Assembly (NCBI GenBank): GCA_963930645.1
Contig: OZ005648.1
Span: 275,695,403-275,759,402, forward strand
Reading direction: 5' to 3'
Source: Salticus scenicus
Lineage: Eukaryota; Arthropoda; Arachnida; Araneae; Salticidae
DNA length: 64,000 nt
Shown: positions 12,016 through 24,099 of the stretch, one piece after another
How the letters are laid out: every line of letters starts with the position of its first letter
Position numbering within the stretch: position 1 is the stretch's first letter
Notes under the pieces: generated by a model
The model's input: the letters and a program-made list of their open reading frames with translations, nothing else
Databases searched by the model: none
Told to the model about the DNA's origin: nothing
Program-made: the position numbers and the translations under genes

Positions 12016-14340
12016 TATGATTAATACACCAATAACATAATTTGAATAAATGTAACCTTTTTTACAACGAAACTCTTTAAAGTGTTAATTGCCGATTTTC
12101 ATGAAACAGAATTACAGAAATTATTTTATATTGCACTTATTCTACAAGTAAAAATTTCAGCTGCTACATCGCATCAGAAAAGACGGAAAAAAACGTTAAA
12201 TTTCACGTTTTAAAGCCAAATTCGGAAAAATAATAGCGAAATTAAATTAATCCTTGTTTATTGATGCCAAGGAAAATAAATTTAGCAATCTCAGTTTCTT
12301 AATCTAGAATTTTTTTTTCAGCAAAAATGACAAAATGACGTCGTTTTTCTGTTATATCTGATATTTATATTTATTTTATATAATTTTTCAGTATTGCATA
12401 GATTTAAAATAGTTCAAAACAGATTTCAGGTTTACTTTAATTTACAATATGTCATATTACATTTACATTATGATAAACTTACTCGACGTGTGAATTTACA
12501 TTAGTTTGAAGGCGATAAAAAAATGAAATATTATTAGAATATCTGATTAATTAAAATTTACATGAAAATAAGTATATCAAAATAGAAATATTTGAAATTG
12601 AAAGTACGTAAGCACAACTATTATTTTAAGTTTGGTTATGCTAATAACGATATATTTTATTTAACTGTATGAACAATAACACTAAATATTTTGTAAACAT
12701 CTGTACTGGAATTGCAAAGTTCAACTATGAAATCTTACAGTCTTATAATCTTTGAATAAGCTTGATAATCTCTATTGATAATTTGATAATCTTGCAGTTT
12801 GTAATCATAATAATGTAATATAATCATAAAGACGAAAGTTGCAAAAATGTGCGACTTTTTTTCACTTAAAAATCCTGACAATGGAGATATTTTGCTGAAA
12901 GCGATGTTATTAAAATGTAATTAGCATCAGTAACACACACAAACACACAGGCATGTTCTTTGATTATATATAGTGATTACATCATTTACTATATTTACAC
13001 ATTATGTAGAATATACTTTTATTGTAAAAGCATGATGCTTAAAAATTGTGACATTTATGATTTTTCTTTTAATTAAATCTCATTGAATATCAATAAGTAA
13101 TACAAATGGTGAGTGTTTTTATTTATTTTTTTTTTTTTTGGGGGGGGGGAAGGGAGGGGTTCCGTATATTTATTTTTTCCCAATATTTGCAAGTTGTAAA
13201 TCTTGATACATTTCTTTTAACTAAGAAATATTCGTAAGCACAATAGTAGAACAAATAAAAAACATAAAAAATATTTTTATAGTTGATGTTTTCAATAATG
13301 AAGAAAGAGAAGAGGTCCTGGTAACTGATCCGGTTACAATGCACAGAGTTTCAGTGATTTATTTTTTATAAGAACTACTGCTCCAGAGGACTTTAAGCTA
13401 GAAATAGATTTCAAATATATATGTCATTCCGTCATTAAATTCGTAACTTTTTAATAAAAATCCAGGTGTAATTTTATAATATTTCAAGTTATTTTAATTC
13501 GAGACGTATCTAAAAACTAAAAATTTTACGATTGAATGCAGAAAGATGTTGTTTTGGGGAAGACTTAGTCACAAAAATCATCTTGGCTTATTTCGATTAC
13601 ATATTGAATAATTTGGACAATTGTTTTTTAAACAAAGAAGCAACAAATGCAAACATGTTTCCGAATGAGAGACTTATGCCAAAAATGCCTAAGTATGCAG
13701 CATGGAAGAGTTTCCATCTGAAGGTGGAACTCTTACGCCATCACATTTTTTATCAATAATATCTATCACATTTCTAAAGTAATTTATTGCGATTAAATAT
13801 GATATAAAATATTCATAAATGGTACTGTTGTCAATGTTTCGTCTTGAGACGGAAATTCTTGCACTGCTTGTAAGTATCTAAGACAGACTTACCTAGATAA
13901 ATTATTTATCAAAAACGAGTTTCGATACTAGGTGGTAGATTTATATGAATATATAATTAAAAGGTCATACCCCTATTTATAACATGCTTAAATAATAGGT
14001 GAAAGTTATGTAGAAAAATAAGGCATTTAACAATATGTATTATACAGGTAAGGTTTTTGTCAAATAAAAAAAAATCTTGAATTGATGCGATTCTTTGCAG
14101 TTTACACTTAGTATTTGTCACGGAGTAATAAAGACAGGAGAAGAAGGTAACGCTAAAATTTTGTGATGTTGTTTTCTAATGTTTCAGATGGCGCCAGCGT
14201 ACAATACTCCCTTCTCTCCAGCTTCCGCAATGTTATTCAATGGGGAAATGTCTCGTTTTAATTATTATTTTTAAAAACAATATCAAGCTGAAAAAATTTC
14301 GATTGAAAGCAAATTTCATTAAATAGAGTATTCTAAGCAA

Positions 14341-14379
<39 letters not shown>

Positions 14380-16295
14380 GCCATTTTAGACTAATTTTAC
14401 TTTGAAAGAGAACTTTAAAAAAATGACGATCCTTGTGAACCGAAGCTAGACTATTGGGAGGAAGGATAATGGAGATCGTTTGTATTGTGTCGTTTGAAAA
14501 TGTAGATTATTATGGATATCTTATGGCAGTCTTACAATTTTTCATTATTAGTATATTTGACGTATAAAAAAATGTAGTAAATAAGTTTCTAGCGATTTGA
14601 TTTTTGCATTAATTTCCTTTTACCAACATCAAGCTTAGGATAATTCTTTGAAACATCTGAATTATGCAGTTTTAAGCACTTACAAACAAATTAAATTGCT
14701 TAATATTTAAAATGTACTCCGGCAAAATTCTATTGAAAACAACATTATATCCGCGCCGAGATAGGGAGTAATGACAAGTGGTTCCCTCAATATTTACCAA
14801 AATTTTACATCACAGTTTCGTAGATTTCTTCCATAGGACCTTCAACTCCTATTAATAATACTCCGTGGTATTTGTACATCATGAAATATAAAATTATTGA
14901 GGTTTGAAGTAATTATAAACGTGTACAAAAACTTTGAGTTACATGCCCGTAGACTTTAAGTCATGTCTTTTTACTAAACAAAATTCCAAACATTTAAAAA
15001 AGTTTCGACATTGTATCTGATGAGAAGATATAATACATAGATGCCAACATTTTAATATATTCCAGAGTATTTTTAGCCTGGCTATTATTTTACACCACTT
15101 TATTGATAGAAAATTTTTCTCCAATATACAGATCTGATAAAATAAGAATAATTACTCTTAAAAAGTAAGTGATATGAAATAAAGGCGGGGTTCTGAAATT
15201 TCAAAGAAATTTTAACAAGACTTTTTATCATATTTATTTCTCAACAACTGACTTCAAAATGTACTATACATTACTTTCAACTTAATATCGAAACTTTTCG
15301 GTAACAAAAATATAGTTGGAATTTAATTCAACCGCATACATTGAATATTGATTGACAACATACACAACGAATTCTAATCAAAGGTACCCATACTACCAAT
15401 TTGTCCTTTCAAAATGATTCCAGGCATTTATAGAAATCACTATACAATAGACTACAGGAGAATAACTCTAATAATGCCACTAATGAGGGAATGAAAGGCA
15501 CTTAAATTACAACAATGTATTCGACAAACGTGATTTGATAAATTAAACCGTAGTCTTGACAACACAATAAGGTTAGTTAGTGCTTTGTTTCTACATGCGA
15601 AGTATTGGTAAATTTATTTATGGAAAGAACTAATACTGGTAATTTTAGTTTGAAATGGATAACGTATGGTCAAAGTTTTAGAAGCAGTATTAACTGTTCT
15701 CGTGTGGTTTATTACAGAAGTGTACTCAACAATGGTTATTGATAAGCTCTTTTTCAAGGTAAGAAAATGAAAAAAAAAAAAGTTTAAAAGAAGTTATATT
15801 ATGAGGGCAAAGAAAAGTTAAAATAAAATGAAATGAAACTATTTAAATTGCATATTTCAGTAAATGTACATTTTCAGCGTGTTTCGATTCAATTAATGCT
15901 GTAGCTGACATTGTGTTTTCTATAAATAAATAAATATTATTAAAACATGTGAATAAAATAATCAGGCATATCATCATTACAAGGCAAACTATATATTTTG
16001 TTTACAATTCAAAAACTTATCGTATTAAAAACTGAGATTGCACACAGTCATTTATAGAGGTTTCTTATAAAAACAAAATATTCTTACAAGATGTTAAAAA
16101 TCTAAAAAAAAAAAAAAAAAAAAAAGAAAGAAAAAATGAAAAAGAAAAGAAAAAGAAAGAAAACTTTTGATAAAAATTTGCAGTTGGACATGAAAAATTT
16201 TGCTCGATTTCTGATCGAAAAAACAGAAGTTCATGTGTACATTGTACATATCATGAACAGTAAATTTATTTAATTTTTAATGTATTTTACATATA
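12016..16295. other. AT-rich non-coding stretch, probably intron
   Basis: No coding exon or transposon relic recognised. It holds a T/G run near 13128-13150, a T-run of about 33 at 14343-14375 and an A-rich tract near 16104-16160. The open frame at 13532-13759 has no recognisable domain. Confidence 0.5.
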
Positions 16296-17227
16296 CGAGG
16301 CATGGCTAGACTATATGGAGACTATTGTTACAAAACATTAATTTTTATTTTTTACATTTATTTTTTTATTTATTTATTCTTTTTTGTTATTAGTACCTTC
16401 AATATACACTCCTTTTCTATCCCTATTTTTTATTGTTCGAAACAGTACTGGAAGTCTTCTTCTGTGAGCTCCTTCATGACACGTGCCGCGTTTTTTTTTT
16501 TTTTTTTTTTTTTTTTTCAACAGCTTCAACAGATTAAAATCTTGTTCCTGTTATTGCAGATTTGATCTTGGGAAATAGGCAAAAGTCACATGGTGCAAGG
16601 CCAGTCGAATAAGTTGGATGGTTTTAAACTGGTATTTTTGACTTTGCTAGAAACGCATTGACAAACAATGCAGAATGGACCGGCGCGTTGTCTTGATGAA
16701 GAATCCGTGAATTGTTCTCAGCAATTCTTTTTTTTTTTCTTCTGATTCTTTTTTCAGTAATTGCATGAATAATTAAACGACTGTCATATCGATTCAGTTT
16801 ACCGACTTTTTTAATATTTTCATCCGTTTTTGATGTCGAAGGGCGACAGAAAGTGTATCATCATCAACTTCTTTTCAGCATCTTGAAAATGCTTAAGCCA
16901 TATTTAAACACTCGCGCATGTGCTAAACATTCATTTTGATACATTTCTTTTAGTAAAAGTTAAGTTTCAGTAACTTATTTCCAAGTTTCGGTGAAATATA
17001 CCGTCGAATTCTTGTTGTTTTATGACACTTATCATTTTTCCGGATAAACAATACAAAAGCTCTTATACACACGAAGGTCACGGTCGCACTAAATTATTTT
17101 ACAGTCACATGAGGCGTCACTTTCGAAAAAGAAGACTTCACGCTGCACAGCTGTCGGTCGTTTGCATATGAAGAATGCATAATTCTGTGAAATAACCAGT
17201 CTCATTATTTTATAGCCCCACTTCTTG
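16296..17227 (-). mobile_element. Decayed mariner-like element
   Basis: The left end begins CGAGGCATGGCTAGACTATA and the right end, reversed, begins CAAGAAGTGGGGCTATAAAA. They align as diverged terminal inverted repeats that share GAGACT some 20 bp in. TA flanks both ends (16294-16295 and 17228-17229). A transposase relic fills the interior on the minus strand. The total of about 932 bp is shorter than a full mariner (about 1.3 kb), in keeping with the internal deletion. Confidence 0.75.
16400..17015 (-). pseudogene. Mariner-like transposase, deleted and frameshifted
   Basis: Reading the minus strand from high to low coordinates, mariner transposase blocks appear in order. The N-terminal helix-turn-helix region gives ECLAHARVFKYG (about 16905-16945) and GRPSTSKTDENI. 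KKVGKL and DSRLIIHAI follow (16775-16850). Next, after a jump, comes RILHQDNAPVHSALFVNAF (16655-16715), which carries the second catalytic aspartate. HPTYSTGLAPCDFCLFPKI (about 16560-16622) corresponds to the HPPYSPDLAPCDFFLFP box. KELTEEDFQYCFEQ is the C-terminal end (16440-16480). The jump after the N-terminal block means the central part with the first catalytic aspartate is missing. Stops, frame changes and a 27-nt poly-T tract (16491-16517) break the rest. It is dead; the superfamily call is firm. Confidence 0.85.
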
Positions 17228-17441
17228 TATATAATAACAAAAAAGTATAATGCAGGAAAAAAATTGATGAAATGCCATCACAATCCGCAAGAATAAAAAA
17301 ATAAAATAATAAATAACTAAAATAAAACTAACAAGGAACAACTTTAAAAAAGGTAGGGAAAAAATCAACCAGTGACAACTTTAATAAAAATTGGAAAAGA
17401 ACATAACACTCGCCGTAATACGATCCCAAAAAATCCCGTAA

Positions 17442-17472
<31 letters not shown>

Positions 17473-19977
17473 TAAAATTAAACAAAAAAATTGCTTCAAA
17501 AATATCTGTCAAAAATGTAAAGGCATATAAAGGGGAATAACATAACTGTATTTAATGTAGAGTTGTAGGTGTAGAAATGCCGCGTTGAGACGGTAGAGAA
17601 TACTGTTGAGATCATTATGTGAAAGTGCATTGCTGGCTTTAAATCTCATTCCCTACACAAATTTCAAACAAAATGCACAGAATTGCATCTGTTCAGAAAT
17701 TGTTGACAGCATGTCATGTAGGGGGCTGCAAACAGAAATGGGTCGACTGCTCAAAGCATCAAATGGGAGCGAATTCTGGAGAAGAAGCTGCAGAATCGCC
17801 AAAAATTTAAACACATTCATCGGAAATTGCGTAAAAGAGAATTGTATTATGCTCCTAGGCTTGAGTTGTGCAGTCCAAATCGATATAACCATGCTATCTG
17901 TCCAAAACTGTGCGGAGTATCAGTATGGTGATTAAAGCAAACAGATTTTACCATTTCTGGAAAAATAAATGTTTTGGAGCTTTTGTTCATAGAAACTAAT
18001 AACATTGGTTATAATCACCATAAAAATGTATTTCCAAATATAGTCTTCTTTTCAATTAAGTCAAAATTTTACACATACTACAGTCAGAAAGAGAAAAAAA
18101 AAATAATTTTGTCGCAAATCATCCTATAAATATGCGGCTGGCACCAATCGGTTAGCAATAACGGGAGTTATAATGTAGTTATTAGTTGATAACGGCATAG
18201 TTAGATTTTGCTCAGGGGGTCGTCTGCATATAAAACTGCCATCTACTCCATTTTTTTTCCCAGTAGCAACCACCCTTTTTGACAGTTTTTTGAGTTATTT
18301 GGATCAAATCAGCTCATAAAAAGATATAGTTTATATATTTCTCTCATTTTTTTCACAGTCAAAATATGACAATTTCACAGAGTCATCTGTCAAAATATGG
18401 TGATGCTAAATTTAAATGCATGTGACAAACATTAATTCATATCTTCCCAAGAAATTATTATAATAAAATATACTTTATTTTATTTATTTATTTATTTATT
18501 TATTTTTGCGCCTAAACCTTAGCACTAGCGCGACGTAAAAAAACACTTAACTTTTTGTTTATTGCTTTTAATATCACTGATGCGCTATCACTTTGTTTTA
18601 CTGCAATCGTGCCTACTGTTCGTGTGAAAAAGGGTCGGGGTTTTAATTCAAACTGAAACAACTGTTGAGAGTTTTCCGCAGTTAATGACGTTTATACATT
18701 TTTAAACTTATATATTTACTTTTTTTTACCCATATACAGCAAAGAAAGCATCGTTTTAGGGTCTGACCTTCGAAATTGAGTATTTTTTATATTTACACTT
18801 TTTTAAATTCTCTAAATCGGAAAATACATATTTTTAGTTCTTAGACAATGAGTCAGTGTGTATGTTATCAGCATACCTCAAGAATAAACCTATAGCTGGA
18901 ATTCTATACTCCATACTCTACAGTGTGAGTAGAAATTGTGGTGCCAGTAGCCGAGGAAAAGTGTTGTTGAAGAAGATTAACATTCATATTTCGGTGTCTC
19001 CGAGCCGTTAGCGTTAAATATTGATTTTTATTCTCTACAATCTTGCCCTGGTCTTTGGCTTGCATGTTCAATTTCCAATAAAAGGTTCCAGATCCTGGAA
19101 ATCAGACTTTGGGAAACTGCAGTGGCTTCGACTTGTGTTTGCCCCCCCCCCCCTCTAACTGACGAACAACTCTTCAAACTTCTGAATCAGCTAAATGACT
19201 TCGTTGAGACATCGCACTCATTGAAACGATGCACTTACTGAATGTCGATCATTACTTTATGCTTTGTCTTTCATTAAATTAAAAGCCAAATTTCATTTGT
19301 CGCCGCTAAAGCGTCGTTCTTGCCGTCAAAATCAAAATTTAAATACTATGAATTTTGATAATGAAAAAAAAATGCATTTTTAACTATATTCTTTCATTTT
19401 CTTTCAAGTTCGCTTTTAACGTTATTTTTATACATCTCAAAGCACGAGCAAAACAAAGCAAAGCATCATTATTTTAATATAAGACCTTTAATCATTTTTG
19501 TCACTGTATATCATGTAATTGTTATTTAAATATGTCGAAAAAAAAGGAATAAAAGTATACTTAATCTAGCTTGTATTTATTTTGATTTCAGACGGATATG
19601 GCGTTATTAGTTAACTAAGAAATTTACATGAAAATATTTATAATTAACAACTTTTAAGGTACTGAAAATAAAGATAAAGTCTCTAAAACAATAATGGCAA
19701 TTTCTGATCAATTAAAATAAATGAAAAGTGCTTAAAATTAATAAAACAAATAGAAATTTATGAAAATAAACAAATTTTGACACAAAAAGTTGACTATTAA
19801 AAATTTATTAAAACTATAATAACCACAGACATCGTAATTTACATATATATATCATCCCCATGTCATGAATCAAAGATTTTCGATGCAGAAAAAAAGTTTT
19901 GGCATCAGCCATTAGAGGGAGTTCTCGGCAATACGTGTATAACCATCATAAATATGTCGATAAATTTCGAATGGCCG
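17228..19977. other. Non-coding stretch, probably intron
   Basis: It holds an (AAT)n tract near 17447-17468, a (TATT)n tract near 18478-18505 and a C-run near 19143-19152. Part of a short dispersed motif (reversed, TTTTTTTACGTCGCGCTAGT) lies at 18508-18545. Open frames at 17606-17935 and 17653-17892 overlap each other antisense, with no domain or splice logic. Confidence 0.5.
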
Positions 19978-20252
19978 TATTCACCTTAACTATAACTCCC
20001 GGTTCAAAGCAAAAACTTGAAAAGCGTCTTAACGCGCAGCTTTCCAGCAAAATTTTTCACGCTGTTTCTGCCATCTAGCATCGAGGATTTCATATAATCT
20101 CTTATTGGTTATTTTCATCTGAAAAATCTTAAAATAACTATACCGCTAGATGGCAGAAATAACGCGTCAAAATTTGCTGAAAATTTTAACCCCGCCTTTA
20201 TACTCTTTTCAGATATTCGTGTTCAACCGGCAGTTGAAGTTATTGGTGAATA
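19978..20252. mobile_element. Foldback element, about 105-bp inverted arms
   Basis: The left arm (19978 to about 20082) and the right arm (about 20142-20252, reversed) align along most of their length. Shared blocks run in order: TATTCACC, CCGGTT, CAGCAAA, TTTTTCACGC against TTTTGACGCG, and the perfect TTTCTGCCATCTAGC. A spacer of about 60 bp separates the arms. There is no coding sequence. The outer limits are uncertain and no target duplication was identified. Confidence 0.75.
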
Positions 20253-20516
20253 ATAGCTGAAGTCGTGCGTACCTTTTAATTGTTCTAATGAATATAGGAA
20301 GTGGGATAAGTTTTCCTTAATAAGTTATATTTCACTAATTTTTTCAAAATATAACTCTTATAATCAATTACTTTGTTATTATTAAGAAGTAAATACTGTT
20401 ATGATATTTAATGTTTTTTTTAATTTTTAATTTTTTTTTATTTTAATAATCTTTAAGATTTTATATTAGTAAGTAATATGGAATTCTCAACATTCTTTAA
20501 TATATAGTTAGCAGCG

Positions 20517-20541
20517 TCGCATGTAAAGCCCGCTAGTTTTA
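20517..20541 (-). repeat. Terminal scrap of the 36-44 kb repeat family
   Basis: Reversed, the sequence reads AAAACTAGCGGGCTTTACAT. This is the same start seen at 37985 and, more diverged, at 36090 and 63846. Only the end of the element is recognisable here. Confidence 0.5.
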
Positions 20542-21071
20542 TTATGTAAAAAAGTTTTATTTCAGAAAAGGAGTAATAAAACTTAACAAAACATATATAT
20601 TTTAGGTTATTTTATTTAAAAAAAAAAAAAAAAAAAACACTACTGTTACTTTGTGTTGCATAAACTTTATTTTTATGCTAAAGTCAAACTAATGACAAAG
20701 TTTCGACAGTAAGATTTTTGTATTTTTAGCTTTTTCCAACAAACTTCAAAAGTGTTTATTACATCAGTTTGACTTTCTGTGTTCACTCTAATGTCTTTAA
20801 ATACGCGTGGAATGCTTTGAAACTGATACATGCTATTTAGGTTTACAATTTCATGTTCCTGTATGCTATGAAACCCATTTCCATAAAGCATATTTTAAAA
20901 CATTTGTATTGCAAGAAAAAAATTATGAAATTGACATTTATAATTCCTGTGCATAAAAACATGTTTTTCTATTGAATGTGGTATAATTAATACCTAGGCT
21001 TACACAAGTAAAAGTAAAAATACAAATTTAGCAATTTCCAATTATAACTTGTCTCATTATTTTTGTGTGCT
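20542..21071. other. AT-rich non-coding stretch
   Basis: No gene recognised. An A-run lies near 20619-20637. Confidence 0.45.
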
Positions 21072-21359
21072 CCTGTAAACATATATATATATATATATAT
21101 ATACAGGTTTAAATCTTACTATATCCTATAGAAAAAATGTGTTTATGAATAAAAATAACAAATGTCAGTTTCACTATGTTCCATATAATACAAAAGTATT
21201 TAAATATGCTTTATATGAATATCTTACATAATAGAAAGAAAAACATTACAATCTTTTCGGGTGTCTTTGTATATACATTAGCGATGGTGTATACAGAATT
21301 TTCAATACGAAACATTCCATCTTGAATTTGAATAACAGATACCAGTTTCAAAGAATTCT

Positions 21360-21398
<39 letters not shown>

Positions 21399-21802
21399 GG
21401 AAGTTAGAGCTCGGACAAGTAGAAGAACGGACAGACAAATAGTTAGACTAACCAAAATCACAATCATTCTTAAACATTTTTAGAAATTGTTAAAATGCTT
21501 ACAACATTTTAAAAAGCAATTTTTGAAATTTCAAATTATAACCCTTGATCTCATATGGCCCTGTAAACATTATTGTTAATCATACTATATTCTATAGAAA
21601 GCACGTTTCAGTGCACATGAATAAAAAATGTCAATTTCATTACGTCTTCTGCATTACAAAACTATTAAAATATTCTTTATATAAATACCTATCACAGAAA
21701 TCAGTATATTTGAATATTTTTGGGTGTCCTATGCACAAACCAGTAGTGGTATTTGCACCATTTTCAACAGGAAATATTTCTTGAAATATTGATGTACATG
21801 AG
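21072..21802. repeat. Diverged tandem duplication, about 250-bp units
   Basis: Two related blocks lie about 475 bp apart (21072-21335 and 21550-21802). Shared landmarks occur in the same order: CCTGTAAACAT, TACTATATcCTATAGAAA, ATGAATAAAAA, AATGTCAgTTTCAcTA, CTTTATATgAATA and TTTtcGGGTGTC. An (AT)n tract (21080-21103) interrupts the first copy and a T-run (21361-21396) lies between the copies. Neither copy shows coding or a transposon end. Confidence 0.7.
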
Positions 21803-23309
21803 TTTTAAGGGATTCCGTGAATGTTTGCGGGAGTTTACGGACAGACATACAAACCGAAGTCATAAACACTTTTCAACTTTGTTGGAAAGTATTAAAAATA
21901 AAGTAGATGTAATTAAAGTTTTACCAGAGAGAAAAAACTAGATAGAAAAGATAAAATTCTTTAACTGTCGTTATATATATATATATATAAAGAATTTAAA
22001 CTATATTTGAAATTTTTCATTCATCTTTAGTATATAAATTATTTATAAAATTTATTTACTATAACTTTCGTGAGTGTTACGATGCTATAAAAAACTGCTT
22101 CTGATACGATCTAATGGCCGTCTTTCTTAGAGTGAAGAGGAATCACATTTTCCCCCGCGATGATCAATCCATACCATATTTTACCACATCTATGATTAAA
22201 AACTATTTATCGAAAGATTCTATGATTCACGAGCCAAAAATAAATAAATACGTAAATATATTTCTTTTTATGTCGAAAAAAAAAATGAACTTGCAAATAC
22301 TTTTTTTTTTTTTTTTTTTTTTTTTAATAATTAAAATAAAATAGAAAAAAATCATGCAATGGAAATGGAACAACTTCAGTACAGAATCCCTTGGCGAAAT
22401 TTAAAATTTGGCACCGAAGTAGTTCAGATGTTTCTCGTCAAGATCTTTACTTATGCAATTGCGATAACTACTTTAGATCGTTGCAAAAATTTAAAAGCCG
22501 CCAAAGGGTTCCTATGCCAAAGCTATACCAAAGAAATTTTAAGAAATGAATACAGTAATCTAAGCTAGGGAATGAAAAACAGTTACTGTCTTTACATGGA
22601 AGAATAAATTCAAATAAATCCTATCTACTAAATTAAATTTTGTTTTGTGCAGAATTTTATATCTATTACTTAGAATATAAAAATAGGCTTTTTTCTTTTT
22701 TTCTTTTAATGATTTAAAATTCTATGACTTTATAATCAGCTGCAGTATAACATAACATTAAATAGCGCAACAAATGTTTTCAATATCTTGCTACATAATG
22801 CTTGTTTAGTTATTAATTTACTTCGATATTTGAAGGAATAACTCTACTACTGTAAACTGATGAATTTACAGATCATTAGTTGAAAATCACTTTCATTTTG
22901 ACATGAAATATTTGTAACTATCTGTGTCAATTCAGTGCTTATTCTGTTCAAACAATTTAATGTTTCTCCAAAGTGCACAAGACACGTCGAAATTCAATTA
23001 ACGTGATGTCTAGTACATAATGCTAGATTATATTTTGTCAGTGTTAAAAGCAGTATACATCATCAGATATATTCGGTTTTAATGCTTAAATTTAATAAGA
23101 GGGAATTGGAAATGGCTGTTAATAATATTATAAAATATATTACATCATTTAACAGCCACATAGAGTTTAATAGCATACTGATGCCAACGGTTTTTAACAG
23201 GAAATTTCCATAGTAATGTACCTCTTCAAACACATTTTTTTTTTTTTTTTTTTAATAACGAAAAATATTATTTAAAAAAAGAAAAGAAAAGAAAGAAACA
23301 TGATCTTAC
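21803..23309 (-). other. Intron downstream of the CASK exon (proximal part)
   Basis: On the minus strand this follows the donor GTAAGATCATG at 23309 downward. It is AT-rich with T-runs at 22302-22325 and 23234-23252. No further exon is recognised. The open frames at 22114-22344 and 22359-22568 have no identifiable domain. Confidence 0.5.
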
Positions 23310-23504
23310 CATTGGCTCGTCGGTGTTTTTTTGAAACTGAACAAGCCGAACACGAGTGACTGTGTCTAATCCATCGTTGGCGTCCAGAGAGGCAGGGTCT
23401 GGATCCCCTGCACTCCCTCCGTTAACGAAGGGGGGTGGTGTCACACGGACGGCATCTTCTCCATACACCTCATGAGCCACCACGTCCTGACTCTGCAGCA
23501 GAGC
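23310..23504 (-). CDS. CASK: CASK (Lin-2/CAKI) internal exon, pre-PDZ linker
   Basis: This 195-nt exon encodes 65 residues and is phase 0 at both ends. On the minus strand it is preceded by a pyrimidine-rich acceptor (TCTACTTTTTAG) and followed by a consensus donor (GTAAGATC). The peptide begins [20 protein letters not shown], continues [10 protein letters not shown], then an acidic linker, and ends [18 protein letters not shown] recognise this as the CASK segment joining the second L27 domain to the first strand of the PDZ domain; the next exon should start at the PDZ GITLK loop. CASK is a synaptic and epithelial scaffold with a CaM-kinase-like domain, two L27 domains, PDZ, SH3 and guanylate-kinase domains; it binds Lin-7, Mint and neurexin/syndecan tails. 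The exon is clearly more GC-rich than its surroundings. The linker differs from the vertebrate form in its middle, as expected. No other CASK exon is seen. The frame extends past the donor only into intron. Confidence 0.95.
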
Positions 23505-24099
23505 CTAAAAAGTAGACAAATATGTAAGCTAAGAAAACAGATAAAATAAACGGAGATAACAAAAAAAAAAAAAAAAAGAAATGGAATTGAAATAGAACTG
23601 TGATTAGTTTCAATTGTAATTCCCAATTTTTTCAATTTAAACGGTATAATCATTATTGATATAATATATGTATGATTAAACGAAAATCTTTTAAGAAAGT
23701 TGTTGTAATAAACAGGAAATGATCTGTAAATATTTATGCACTAAGGGACCAAAGAAAAAAAGAGCCGTACTTGGATATTTTTCTTTCCTCTTTCTGCAGT
23801 CGCCAATTTTATCGTTTCAAAAGCAAATTTTCGAATAAGGAAAGCGCAGGAAACGCCACACACGGTCAAAATTGTTTATTTGTGATTCTACTCAGGGCAA
23901 AACATTGGCATTTTCACCAATATGGTTTGTTCTTTTGCCCTTAGTGAGTGGCAAAGATTGACTTACGGAGCGTTTGTTTGTAAACATGCCCTTTCCTTAT
24001 AGACTTTATTACGTCGTCTTCCACGTACACTTTAGGATTGAACTCAGTGTTAAAAATAAAATACAATTGTCAGGAAAATTGTAACTTTAGAAAGTATTT
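23505..24099 (-). other. Intron upstream of the CASK exon (proximal part)
   Basis: It contains the polypyrimidine tract and acceptor of the exon (reversed from 23505-23530) and an A-run at 23561-23576. No other exon recognised. Confidence 0.6.

Noticed and set aside
17606..17935. 109-codon frame in a moderately GC-rich patch
   Set aside because: Overlaps an antisense frame, has no recognisable motif, and no acceptor/donor pair fits.
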